The notes under the pieces were generated by a model. That model did not search any database and was not told the DNA's origin. It saw only the letters and a program-made list of their open reading frames with translations. 40,547 nucleotides of DNA, from contig JAPYTO010000032.1 of assembly GCA_029941865.1 (NCBI GenBank), forward strand, positions 1 to 40,547, in the 5' to 3' direction. This DNA is from Fuerstiella sp. Its GTDB lineage: Bacteria; Planctomycetota; Planctomycetia; Planctomycetales; Planctomycetaceae. Position numbers and translations under genes: made by a program. Positions 26,101-33,913 of the stretch are shown here, piece after piece; the first letter of the stretch is position 1, and each line of letters starts with the position of its first letter.

Positions 26101-26784
26101 CCGATGTGGTCGGGATTGATCGAAAACGGTCGAACCTATTCCCCGTTTACCTACAACGTGGAAGGGATGGTTCCCTGGCGCACCCTGACCGGGCGGCAGT
26201 CGTTGTATCTGGACCATCCTGTGTACATCGACTTCGGCGAACATCTGCCGACCTACAAGCCAAAACCGCTGCCAACGCAGTATGCCGATCTGCAGTTCAC
26301 CGAAAACGGAGAAACCACAGGGCCGGTCATTATGCTCAACTTTCTGACTCCACACGGCAAGTGGCACATCCATTCCACGTATGGCGACAACCAGCGGATG
26401 ACCACACTTTCCCGAGGCATTTATCCGCTGTGGATGAATGACAAGGAAGCCGCGGCGATGGAGATTGCGGACAACGACTGGGTGGAAATATTCAATGATA
26501 ACGGAGTCGTCGTGACACGAGCCATCGTGAGCTCACGTATCCCGCCCGGCATATGCATGCAGTACCACGCGCCGGAACGAACTCACGGCATTCCGTTATC
26601 GCCGCTGCGAAAGAATCGCCGCGCTGGTGGGCATAACAGCCTGACTCGAACTCGACTGAAGCCGAACTTCATGATCGGCGGATACGGCCAGTTCACGTAT
26701 CACTTCAATTACTGGGGACCGGTCGGATGCAATCGCGACACACATCTGCTGGTCAGAAAACTGCCGGGCGAACCGGTGTATTAA
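23122..26784 (+). CDS. narG: Respiratory nitrate reductase, alpha (catalytic) subunit NarG
   Basis: This 1220-aa protein is close to the usual NarG length (E. coli about 1247). The FS0 iron-sulfur site is H40, C44, C48 and C83 ([12 protein letters not shown] ... RGCQRG). The segment [17 protein letters not shown] carries D213, the counterpart of the molybdenum ligand D222 of E. coli NarG. There is no twin-arginine signal, so the active site should face the cytoplasm. NarG reduces nitrate to nitrite at a Mo-bis-MGD cofactor with electrons from NarH. It begins within the stop of the cytochrome gene (ATGA overlap). Nitrobacter-type nitrite oxidoreductase belongs to the same branch, so the reverse reaction cannot be excluded from sequence, although NarK and NarI neighbours favour reduction. 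Confidence 0.96.
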   Translation: MSIIRDAIAWIRDEINPEGRQWEEFYRNRWTHDKVVRSTHGVNCTGGCTWNIHVKDGIVTWEMQGLDYPLLEDGIPPYEPRGCQRGISFSWYLYSPLRVKYPYIRGVLLDLWKQARADHSDPADAWKSLVEDPEKRRRWQRARGKGGLRRTDWATALEIISASMVQTIKKHGPDRIAGFSPIPAMSMISYASGARLMQLIGGISLSFYDWYCDLPPASPETWGEQTDVAESADWYHAKMLVSMGANIGMTRTPDCHFLAEGRHNGTKLWVFSPDFNMVAKYADEWVAVNAGQDGAWWMAVNHVLLTEFHHQKKTDYFLQYAKKYTDSPYLVEITTDANGVIRPGQLLRAGRLDKYAAEENGDWKFLMWDEAAHEPRMPMGSSGFRWGKEQGKWNLLLKDGMDGSDIQPQLSFLEDHDDVIDVELDDFGAGKASHRGVPIKTLKTKDGTEVHVTTIYDLLMAQYGVNRGLSGEYPADYDDENAPFTPAWSEKYTGISRDVLIRFAREWGTTAEHTNGKCTILIGAGINHWYHANLMYRAGIHALMFCGCVGVNGGGLAHYVGQEKLAPAESWASIAMAKDWFPPSRLQNAPSWHYVHTDQWRYEKDFTDYHTVPQNPLENSTAHGHTMDMQVRAVRQGWLPFYPQFPENPIEIVKEARAAGADSTEEIIAWIVDRLKKKEMKFSVEDPDAEENWPRVWFIWRGNALMASAKGHEYFLRHYLGTHDNAVGEDLAEGSVKEVEWHKTAPQGKMDLVVDLNFRMDTSALYSDIILPAATWYEKADLNSTDMHSFIHPLSKAVPPCWESKSDWAIFKEIAKKFSEVAEPHFPEPVEDLVVAPLAHDSAAEIAQPSMDQWIRSEGEAIPGKTMPNFAIVKRDYKNVYNQYVSWGPMVRKNGLGAHGTKYSIQEEYDEYIETHRTETWDGNTYPSLNRDVDVCDAILHFATVTNGELAYRSYKNMEERTGLPLAQFAKKSRSVRTSYKDIQSQPRRFINSPMWSGLIENGRTYSPFTYNVEGMVPWRTLTGRQSLYLDHPVYIDFGEHLPTYKPKPLPTQYADLQFTENGETTGPVIMLNFLTPHGKWHIHSTYGDNQRMTTLSRGIYPLWMNDKEAAAMEIADNDWVEIFNDNGVVVTRAIVSSRIPPGICMQYHAPERTHGIPLSPLRKNRRAGGHNSLTRTRLKPNFMIGGYGQFTYHFNYWGPVGCNRDTHLLVRKLPGEPVY

Positions 26785-26887
26785 AACGACAGTCAAAAGT
26801 AGACAGTCCTCAGTGGAATGCCAATCGACTGACAACTGACAACTGAAATCTCCCCACAACAAAAGTCACAAGCGGAGCGGAAACCGA
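26785..26887. repeat. narG-narH spacer with short tandem repeats
   Basis: This 103-base spacer is the longest gap in the nar-act unit. It contains ACTGACA repeated 2.7 times (26828-26846) and two copies of GACAGTC (26788-26794, 26802-26808), partly complementary to the tandem unit. No gene or promoter is evident. It could form an imperfect stem that affects relative expression of narG and narH. Confidence 0.5.
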
Positions 26888-28381
26888 ATGCAGGTTCGAT
26901 CACAGATTTCAATGGTGTTTCATCTCGATAAGTGCATCGGGTGTCACACCTGCAGCGTCGCCTGCAAGAACATATGGACGGACCGTAAAGGTGCGGAATA
27001 CATGTGGTGGAACAACGTCGAAACCAAGCCCGGCACCGGTTTCCCTACCAAGTGGGAAGATCAGGAGAAGTACAAAGGCGGCTTCGAAAAAAATGCCGCT
27101 GGTGAACTGGAAATCAAGTCCACCAGCAAAACGAAGATCGTCCCCAACATCTTCCACAATCCGCACATGCCCAGCATGGACGACTACTACGAACCCTGGA
27201 CCTACGACTATCAGAACCTGTTCAACGCGAAAGAAGGATCCGATCAGCCAACGGCCGAACCAATCTCCATGATCGATGGCAAAAAGATAGATGTGCAGTC
27301 GGGGCCCAACTGGGACGACGATCTGGGCGGTTCACCCATCTATGCAGAGAACGATCCGAATCTGGAGGGACTGACGGAAGAGCAGCGTCTGCAGCTCAGT
27401 TCTGTTGAGCGACTGGTGTTCTTCTATCTGCCTCGCATCTGCAATCACTGTCTGAATCCGTGCTGTGTGGCATCGTGTCCTTCCGGGGCACTCTACAAGC
27501 GGGGCGAAGACGGCATCGTGTTGATTGACCAGAAGAAGTGCCGAGCCTGGCGGTCCTGCGTCGCGGCATGTCCCTACAAAAAGACGTACTTCAACTGGTT
27601 CACTGGAAAAAGTGAAAAGTGCATCCTCTGTTTTCCGCGACTGGAAACCGGGCAGGCTCCGGCGTGCTTCCACTCGTGTGTTGGTCGTATTCGGTATCTG
27701 GGCGTCCTGCTGTATGACGCCGAAAAACTGGAGGAGGTTGCAAAACTGCCTGACGACGAACTGGTCGAGGGGCAGCGAGACATGATTCTTGATCCGCATG
27801 ATCCCGAAGTCATTGCGGAAGCAATGAAAAACGGCGTCTCTGAAGGAGTAATCGAAGCGGCTCAGAATTCTCCGGTCTACAAATTTGTCATTGAGTGGAA
27901 GATCGCTCTGCCGCCGCATATCGAGTTCCGTACGCTGCCAATGCTGTTCTACGTACCGCCGATGTCGCCCGTGCAGGCCAGCAAGGTGGAAGACACGATC
28001 ACTCACAACAGCGAGAACCTGTTTCACGACATCGACGATTCCCGAGTGCCAATGAAGTTCCTGGCCAACCTGTTCGGTGCCGGACACGAAGGCGTGGTCC
28101 GATATGCACTGGCCAAACAGAAGGCGGTGCGCTGGCATCGGCGAGCGGAAACGGTTGGCGACATCGACCGCGAAACAGCGGATCGCATGCTGCGTGAAGC
28201 CAACTGCACTCGTGAAGAGGCAGAGGCCATCTACAAGCTCACTGCGCTGTGTAAGTTCGAAGACCGTTTTGTCATTCCACCGATGCACCGCGAACAGGCC
28301 ATTGAAATGATGAAGGAACCACATGAACACCGCGAAGAAGTTGGTTTTGGCTTCGTGGGTGCGCCAAGGAGAGGCGTTTAG
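26888..28381 (+). CDS. narH: Respiratory nitrate reductase, beta (iron-sulfur) subunit NarH
   Basis: This 497-aa protein (E. coli 512) has four cysteine clusters for three [4Fe-4S] and one [3Fe-4S] centres: C16-x2-C19-x2-C22-x3-C26; CNHCLNPCC...SCP; CRAWRSCVAACP, in which Trp replaces the second Cys as in true NarH; and KCILCFPR ... CFHSCVGRIRYLG. It passes electrons from NarI haem to NarG on the cytoplasmic side. No signal peptide is present, as expected. A GCGGAA site precedes the ATG at about 6 nt. The Trp variant and the YFNW and GRIRYLGVLLYD segments distinguish it from the ferredoxin-like domain of ActB further downstream. Confidence 0.96.
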   Translation: MQVRSQISMVFHLDKCIGCHTCSVACKNIWTDRKGAEYMWWNNVETKPGTGFPTKWEDQEKYKGGFEKNAAGELEIKSTSKTKIVPNIFHNPHMPSMDDYYEPWTYDYQNLFNAKEGSDQPTAEPISMIDGKKIDVQSGPNWDDDLGGSPIYAENDPNLEGLTEEQRLQLSSVERLVFFYLPRICNHCLNPCCVASCPSGALYKRGEDGIVLIDQKKCRAWRSCVAACPYKKTYFNWFTGKSEKCILCFPRLETGQAPACFHSCVGRIRYLGVLLYDAEKLEEVAKLPDDELVEGQRDMILDPHDPEVIAEAMKNGVSEGVIEAAQNSPVYKFVIEWKIALPPHIEFRTLPMLFYVPPMSPVQASKVEDTITHNSENLFHDIDDSRVPMKFLANLFGAGHEGVVRYALAKQKAVRWHRRAETVGDIDRETADRMLREANCTREEAEAIYKLTALCKFEDRFVIPPMHREQAIEMMKEPHEHREEVGFGFVGAPRRGV

Positions 28382-28466
28382 AACGGAATCCCACTGAAGG
28401 TGCACTCCCCCGCCGGTTTCTGATGAGAAGAACATTGACTCCCGCGACCGGGAGAGTGCGTATCAA

Positions 28467-29315
28467 ATGGAAAAAAGTTTCCTGAGTGGCACCTCCGCTG
28501 CTCTGTTTGAGCTAACGCCTGAAGACGTAAACAAAATCGCTCCTGTTCGTGCGGGAGATGAACTTCCTGACATCTACTTTATCTGCGTCAGAGAGAACCT
28601 AATGGCTGGTCCCAGAACACTACGGTCCCTGAGCCGTCTGCTCGTCTATCCTGACGAACAAACGGTCGAAGCGGCGGAATTGCTGTACATCATTCTGCAG
28701 AACGAACTGCCGGAGGCTGCCAGGAAGATGTCCCGCTTCGGGGCGTACGTTGAACAGCATGAACTGTGGGAAGTCGAAGAAGCCTTCACGGGCACATTCG
28801 ACGTCAATCCCGCATGTGCGCTGGAAGTCGGCTGGCATCTGTTCGGAGAAGAGTACTCTCGCGGCCTGTTCATGGTGCGGATGCGTGAAGAACTCAGGAA
28901 GTACGATCTGGCAGAATCAAACGAACTGCCGGACCACATTACTCACGTGCTGGCCATCATTGGCGCCATGCCCGACGAAGAGGCCAAACGATTCGTCACC
29001 GCCTGTGTTTTGCCGGCCGTCAGAAAAATGCTGCACGCCTTTGAGGAAAACGACAGCCCGTATGGTGACGTCATTTCCTGCATGGCGTTGATTCTGCACC
29101 ACGTCTGGGGCGAAGGAGAACTACTCAGCGATGGCTCGGAATCCGAAAACTCCGACGACCGCACAAATTCCGATGGCGTCGACCTGTTGCACGCATTTCC
29201 CGTTGCGGACGTTGGCTGCGGTTCTGACGGCTGCGGAGTTGGTTGCGGCAGTTCAGAGCCCAAGAACCTCGTGCAACTCTCGACCAACATTCCTCCCAAA
29301 AGGAGTGAGCAATAA
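28467..29315 (+). CDS. narJ: Nitrate reductase maturation chaperone NarJ (TorD/NarJ family) with Cys-rich tail
   Basis: From the ATG at 28467 the protein is 282 aa. An in-frame ATG at 28602 (SD-like GAGAG) aligns better with known NarJ starts (SRLLVYPDE follows) and would give 237 aa, so the first 45 residues are doubtful. NarJ family features are LSRLLVYPD, the YVEQHELWEVEEAFTGTFDVNP segment in place of the usual YVDTFD motif, and a helical C-terminal part. It is a cytoplasmic chaperone that inserts Mo cofactor into NarG before docking to NarI. Beyond the core is an acidic linker and a glycine/cysteine tail with C251, C256 and C260 (VGCGSDGCGVGCGSS), not usual for NarJ and possibly metal-binding. 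Its stop overlaps narI by one base. Confidence 0.85.
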   Translation: MEKSFLSGTSAALFELTPEDVNKIAPVRAGDELPDIYFICVRENLMAGPRTLRSLSRLLVYPDEQTVEAAELLYIILQNELPEAARKMSRFGAYVEQHELWEVEEAFTGTFDVNPACALEVGWHLFGEEYSRGLFMVRMREELRKYDLAESNELPDHITHVLAIIGAMPDEEAKRFVTACVLPAVRKMLHAFEENDSPYGDVISCMALILHHVWGEGELLSDGSESENSDDRTNSDGVDLLHAFPVADVGCGSDGCGVGCGSSEPKNLVQLSTNIPPKRSEQ

Positions 29316-29995
29316 TGAGCGAAGGCATTCTGAATCAGTTTCTGTTCATTGCGCTGCCGTACGTCTGCCTGTTCACGTTCTTTCTGATGACGATCCATCG
29401 GTATCGGGCACAGTCGTTTTCGTATTCGAGTCTGTCGAGTCAGTTTCTGGAGAACAAGCATCACTTTTGGGCAGTCGTGCCGTTTCATTACGGCATTCTG
29501 GCGGTGACGGCGGGGCATCTGATCGCATTTCTGATCCCGTGCAGCATCCTCGCGTGGAATGGCCATCCGCTGAGACTCTACATCCTGGAAGTCTCAGCGC
29601 TCGCCTGTGGACTGCTGACACTGATTGGCCTGGTGGCGATCGTCATCCGTCGCGGCACAACCACTCGTATCCGAAAGGTCACATCGCCGACGGACTGGAT
29701 CCTGTTTGCAATGCTGCTGGTTCAGACGATCAGCGGTGTGGCCATCGCGATTCTTCACCCGTGGGGTTCGTCGTGGTTTGCCACCAACATGTCGCCGTAT
29801 CTGTGGTCTGTCTTCAAGCTGAACCCGGACATCAGCTACGTCGTGGCCATGCCGCACCTGGTCAAAACACACATCATCCTGGCATTTCTGACAATCGGCT
29901 TTTTCCCGTTCACTCGTCTGGTGCACCTTCTGGTCATTCCCAATCCCTATCTCTGGCGGAAGACACAGGTCGTCCGCTGGTACGGTCAAAAATGA
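29315..29995 (+). CDS. narI: Respiratory nitrate reductase, gamma (diheme cytochrome b) subunit NarI
   Basis: This 226-aa protein (E. coli 225) has five membrane helices. Histidines suitable as haem b ligands lie in helix 2 (FHYGIL and GHLIAF, about residues 52 and 62) and helix 5 (MPHLVKTH and FTRLVHLL, about 183-210), as in NarI. NarI oxidises quinol at the periplasmic side and sends electrons through two b haems to NarH. AGGAG precedes the ATG, which shares one base with the narJ stop. Its presence indicates a membrane-bound, quinone-linked, energy-conserving enzyme. Confidence 0.95.
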   Translation: MSEGILNQFLFIALPYVCLFTFFLMTIHRYRAQSFSYSSLSSQFLENKHHFWAVVPFHYGILAVTAGHLIAFLIPCSILAWNGHPLRLYILEVSALACGLLTLIGLVAIVIRRGTTTRIRKVTSPTDWILFAMLLVQTISGVAIAILHPWGSSWFATNMSPYLWSVFKLNPDISYVVAMPHLVKTHIILAFLTIGFFPFTRLVHLLVIPNPYLWRKTQVVRWYGQK

Positions 29996-30029
29996 AGCCT
30001 TGAACTGATCGGCAAAAGACGCGAATCCA

Positions 30030-31607
30030 ATGAGCAGCGACGGAGTAAACACAACCCCTGAACGGACACCGGTCGATACACGAACGGCGTGGTGGATTCT
30101 GGGCGTGAATACGTTTGCTTTCACGATTTGCTTCGCCGCCTGGATGATGTACGGCGTACTGGTCACCTGGCTGATCAACAACGGTCTATACGACTGGGGA
30201 CCTTCCGAGATCGGCTGGCTGATTGGCATTCCAGTGCTGACCGGCGCAGTTTTTCGACTGCCGCTTGGCATCGCTACCGACAAGTGGGGAGGCCGTATCG
30301 TTTACGGACTGTTGCTGCTGTTCTGCGCGGTTCCGATGTATCTCACCAGTTATTGCAACGGGTATTGGCAGTTTTTTGCAGCCGGACTTGGGTTTGGGTT
30401 ATGCGGAGCCAGCTTTGCCGTGGGAATTGCCTATACGTCAGTCTGGTTTCCTCAGCACCAGCAGGGAACGGCACTGGGAATCTTTGGAGCTGGCAATGCG
30501 GGTGCCGCTCTGACCAGTTTTGGAGCTCCCACCATTCTCAACTGGCTGACGAACGACGGCACCAACATCGACGCGTGGCGCACTCTGCCAAAGATCTATG
30601 CGGCGCTGCTGCTGACAACCGGCGTTGTTTTTATATTAACCACGAAAACTCGTCTTGCTCCGGGCAGTGCGGGCAAGAGTCTGGCACAACGGCTCGAACC
30701 ACTGCGACATATGCGAGTCTGGCGATTCGGGCTCTACTACTTCTTTGTGTTTGGCGGTTTCGTGGCATTGGCTCAATGGCTCGTGCCGTACTACGTCAAC
30801 GCATATTCCACGACGGTCGTCCTCGCGGGAGTCCTGGCAGCCTGCAACAGCCTGCCTTCCGGCATTATTCGAGCCGCAGGAGGCTGGATGTCTGACAGGC
30901 TCGGTGCGCGCACTGTGATGTACTGGGTGTTGGGTGCTTCGCTGATTTGCTGCATTCTGCTGATCGTCCCGCAAATGGACATTCGTTCACCGGGCAGCGG
31001 CATCATGGCGAAGGCTCCGGGCACAGTTATCAGCGTCACCGACGAAGAGATTGTCGTGGCAACGGCTGCCGGAAATCAACACACCTACACGCTTCTCAGG
31101 AAGAGCGCTGAACTTGTCAGCGACGATGAACGGAAGTCGCGCGTGCTTGTCCTGCCGCGTCAAATGTCCTGGCAGGAATCTGTTGTGGAAGTCGGGCAGA
31201 CCGTCGCTAACAAAGATTTGCTGGCGCGCGGAATTACGCAGATCTACTTTCAGGCCAACATCTGGATCTTCACGGTGCTGAGCATGATTATCGGCGCGGT
31301 CATGGGGATCGGCAAGGCAGCTGTTTACAAGCACATCCCTGACTACTTTCCCAACGATGTGGGCGTGGTCGGCGGAATCGTGGGAGTGCTCGGTGGCCTG
31401 GGCGGATTCGTCTGCCCGGTCATTTTTGGATACCTGTTGAAAGCCACCGGACTATGGACGTCCTGCTGGATGTTCTTCGCGGTTCTGGTGACCGTCTGCC
31501 TGGTCTGGATGCATCTGGTGATCCAGAAAATGCTGAAAACCGAAGCTCCGGAACTGTCGCGGCGGATTGAATCCTCAGAGGCAACAATCATCAGCGGTCA
31601 ACAATAA
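30030..31607 (+). CDS. narK1: NarK-type nitrate/nitrite transporter (MFS) with inserted periplasmic domain
   Basis: This 525-aa MFS protein of the nitrate/nitrite porter family has 12 predicted helices. R76 (FRLPLGI) and R281 (GIIRAAGGWMSDRLGAR) are near the conserved basic residues, and GLGFGLCGASFAVG with FGAGNAGAALTSFG is the family's glycine-rich signature. Unusual is a polar insert at about 316-408 between helices 9 and 10, predicted periplasmic: GTVISVTDEEIVVATAAG ... VEVGQTVANKDLLARG, with the look of a biotinyl/lipoyl-type beta-sandwich. Type 1 NarK are mostly nitrate/proton symporters. It follows narI after 34 nt in the same unit. The symbol is by context. Confidence 0.87.
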   Translation: MSSDGVNTTPERTPVDTRTAWWILGVNTFAFTICFAAWMMYGVLVTWLINNGLYDWGPSEIGWLIGIPVLTGAVFRLPLGIATDKWGGRIVYGLLLLFCAVPMYLTSYCNGYWQFFAAGLGFGLCGASFAVGIAYTSVWFPQHQQGTALGIFGAGNAGAALTSFGAPTILNWLTNDGTNIDAWRTLPKIYAALLLTTGVVFILTTKTRLAPGSAGKSLAQRLEPLRHMRVWRFGLYYFFVFGGFVALAQWLVPYYVNAYSTTVVLAGVLAACNSLPSGIIRAAGGWMSDRLGARTVMYWVLGASLICCILLIVPQMDIRSPGSGIMAKAPGTVISVTDEEIVVATAAGNQHTYTLLRKSAELVSDDERKSRVLVLPRQMSWQESVVEVGQTVANKDLLARGITQIYFQANIWIFTVLSMIIGAVMGIGKAAVYKHIPDYFPNDVGVVGGIVGVLGGLGGFVCPVIFGYLLKATGLWTSCWMFFAVLVTVCLVWMHLVIQKMLKTEAPELSRRIESSEATIISGQQ

Positions 31608-31631
31608 GCAGTACACGAACTGGGATGAGTC

Positions 31632-33224
31632 ATGGCAAACACGCCGGAATGCTGGAACACAGAAGACGAAGCCTTCTGGGAATCCGACGGCAAGCGGATC
31701 GCGAATCGAAACTTATGGGTTTCGATCCCGAATCTGTTGTGTGGGTTTTCCGTATGGCTGTACTGGGGCATGATCGTCAAGACCATGCAGAAATTGCACT
31801 TCGCGAACACAGATCTGTTCAACTTCACGTTCCGCAACGACGGTCAGCCATATGACGAAGCGGGTTATCGAGCACTCCTGTTCACCCTGCCCGCCGTTGC
31901 CGGACTGGCCGGCGCAACTTTACGAATTCCGAATTCGTTTATGATCGCCATTTGCGGCGGCCGCAACGTGAAGTTCATGACGACCGTGCTGCTGATCATC
32001 CCGGCCGCCCTGGCCGGATTCGCACTGCAGAATCCCAACACCTCATTTGGTGTGTTTATCACGCTGGCGGCTCTGTCGGGAGTGGGCGGAGGAGCGTTCG
32101 CTTCGAGCATGTCGAATATTTCGTTCTTCTTTCCCAAACGCATGCAGGGACTCGCGCTGGGATTGAATGCCGGACTTGGAAACACGGGCGTCAGCGTGAT
32201 GCAGTTTCTGATTCCCTGGGTCATCACGTTTGGCCTGTTCGGCGGCATCGGCGGTGATCCGCAGACGTTCATCGTGGATGGCGAAACGCAGAGCCTGTGG
32301 ATTCAGAACGCGGCACTGGTCTGGGTCCCCATTATGACGGTCCTTGTCATCATGACATGGATCTTCATGAATAATCTGCCACAGCACAAATGTGGTTCGG
32401 CTCCGGTTGCCATCGGAAAATATCTGTGGCTGCAGATGATTGGCTTCCTGGGAGCGGCCATCGGTGTTGGCATGCTGATCTTTGTGGAACTGCCCATCCC
32501 CGAACTGCTGAGAATCTTTCTCGTCCTGATTGTTGCCGTGGCGACCACAATGCTGGGCATGAAGTTCATGACTCCGAAAACGATACAGGAACCGCTTAAC
32601 AAACAGTTCGCAATCTTCAGCAATAAACACAACTGGGTGATGACGTGGCTGTACGTAATGACATTCGGATCGTTCATTGGATACGCGAACGCCTTTCCAA
32701 AGCTCATCGACGATATTTTCGTGACGCCGACCAACGGATTGGTGACGTCCCATTACATCTGGATCGGAGCATTTGTGGGAGCTCTGATTCGTCCGGTCGG
32801 TGGCTGGCTGTCGGACAAACTCGGCGGTGCCCGAGTCACTCAGTGGGACACATGGGTGATGGTGGCATCCACGATTCTGGCGGGATACCTGGTTTCACTG
32901 GCCGGAAAAACTGACAAGCCGGAACAGTACTTCATCCCGTTTCTGATCACGTTCATCGTGCTGTTTGCGACAACCGGCATCGGCAATGGTTCAACGTTCC
33001 GGATGATCCCGACCATCTTCTCAAAAGAACAGGCGGGCCCGGTGCTCGGCTGGACATCCGCCATCGCGGCATATGGTGCCTATCTGATTCCCAAGATTTT
33101 CGCCACGCAGATCAAAGCCGGCACGCCGGAATACGCCCTTTATGGATTCGCTGTTTACTACGCGAGTTGCCTTGTTGTGAACTGGTGGTTTTATGCCCGT
33201 AAGAACGCAGAAATTAAATGTTAG
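31632..33224 (+). CDS. narK2: NarK-type nitrate/nitrite transporter, second copy (antiporter-like)
   Basis: This 530-aa MFS protein has family signatures FTLPAVAGLAGATLRIPNSFM (the Arg corresponds to R89 of E. coli NarK), GVGGGAFASSMSNISFFFPK, ALGLNAGLGNTGVSVMQ, FGSFIGYANAFP and IRPVGGWLSDKLGG. It lacks the inserted domain of the preceding transporter and resembles NarK2/NarU nitrate-nitrite antiporters, which export nitrite in exchange for nitrate. Paired symporter and antiporter genes are known in Paracoccus (fused) and Thermus (narK, narT). The ribosome site before 31632 is weak. It ends 25 nt before actA, linking the nitrate and complex III blocks. Confidence 0.88.
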   Translation: MANTPECWNTEDEAFWESDGKRIANRNLWVSIPNLLCGFSVWLYWGMIVKTMQKLHFANTDLFNFTFRNDGQPYDEAGYRALLFTLPAVAGLAGATLRIPNSFMIAICGGRNVKFMTTVLLIIPAALAGFALQNPNTSFGVFITLAALSGVGGGAFASSMSNISFFFPKRMQGLALGLNAGLGNTGVSVMQFLIPWVITFGLFGGIGGDPQTFIVDGETQSLWIQNAALVWVPIMTVLVIMTWIFMNNLPQHKCGSAPVAIGKYLWLQMIGFLGAAIGVGMLIFVELPIPELLRIFLVLIVAVATTMLGMKFMTPKTIQEPLNKQFAIFSNKHNWVMTWLYVMTFGSFIGYANAFPKLIDDIFVTPTNGLVTSHYIWIGAFVGALIRPVGGWLSDKLGGARVTQWDTWVMVASTILAGYLVSLAGKTDKPEQYFIPFLITFIVLFATTGIGNGSTFRMIPTIFSKEQAGPVLGWTSAIAAYGAYLIPKIFATQIKAGTPEYALYGFAVYYASCLVVNWWFYARKNAEIKC

Positions 33225-33249
33225 GTAACGTTGACCCAAAGAGATCCTA

Positions 33250-33903
33250 ATGCGCCAAATCATTGTCACTATCGCATTGCTGATCGGGCTGTTTTTCAGC
33301 TTGATCGTGCTGGCGTCCGGCATGAGTGACTGGCGATTGCCCGACAATCAGCAGGGCTACTCGCCACCTCAGCCGATCAGTTACTCACACCGCCTGCATG
33401 CGGGAGAACTGGGTATCGACTGTCGCTTCTGTCACACCGCCGCAGCACACGGCCAGCACGCCGGAATCCCGTCGACCGACGTCTGCATGAAGTGTCACAA
33501 ATATGTGACCAGCTCCTTTGGCGCGCTGCAGGATGAACTTACGAAGGCGGACGAGGAAAAACGCAAGCCGAAAATGATTGTCTCAGACGAACTGCAGAAA
33601 CTGTACGACACTCTTGGTCTGGAAGATCCCAGGACACCCAACCCTGACGGCGATGCAAAGTCGATTCCGTGGGTGAAGATTCACAACCTGCCGGACTTTG
33701 TCAGCTTTGACCACAGTGCTCACGTAACAGCCGGCGTGGAATGCCAAAAGTGTCACGGGCCGGTGGAATCCATGGAACGGGTGCGGCAATTTGAATCGTT
33801 GTCGATGGGTTGGTGCATTAACTGCCACCGCGAATCGCCCGAAAAAGGAATCAACGGCCACGCCGTGAATGCGTCTTTGAACTGCTCGGTGTGCCACCAC
33901 TAA
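33250..33903 (+). CDS. actA: Alternative complex III subunit ActA, pentaheme cytochrome c
   Basis: This 217-aa protein has an N-terminal signal anchor (about 5-24) and five CxxCH motifs: CRFCH, CMKCH, CQKCH, CINCH and CSVCH. That is the number in ActA of Rhodothermus and Flavobacterium. Characteristic flanks are ISYSHRLHAGELGIDCRFCHTAA and FDHSAHV...ECQKCHGPVE. In ACIII this periplasmic subunit takes electrons from the iron-sulfur subunit and hands them towards ActE or soluble cytochromes. It starts 25 nt after the transporter gene and ends 10 nt before actB. It resembles cytochrome c7/triheme-type multiheme proteins generally, but the operon context settles the call. Confidence 0.93.
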   Translation: MRQIIVTIALLIGLFFSLIVLASGMSDWRLPDNQQGYSPPQPISYSHRLHAGELGIDCRFCHTAAAHGQHAGIPSTDVCMKCHKYVTSSFGALQDELTKADEEKRKPKMIVSDELQKLYDTLGLEDPRTPNPDGDAKSIPWVKIHNLPDFVSFDHSAHVTAGVECQKCHGPVESMERVRQFESLSMGWCINCHRESPEKGINGHAVNASLNCSVCHH

Positions 33904-33913
33904 ATCTGATAAA

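Noticed and set aside
27332-28435. Long minus-strand open frame opposite narH
   Set aside because: Antisense to a certain gene; no motifs.
28467-28601. Separate small gene ahead of narJ
   Set aside because: The frame is continuous with narJ; this is a start-site question, not a distinct gene.
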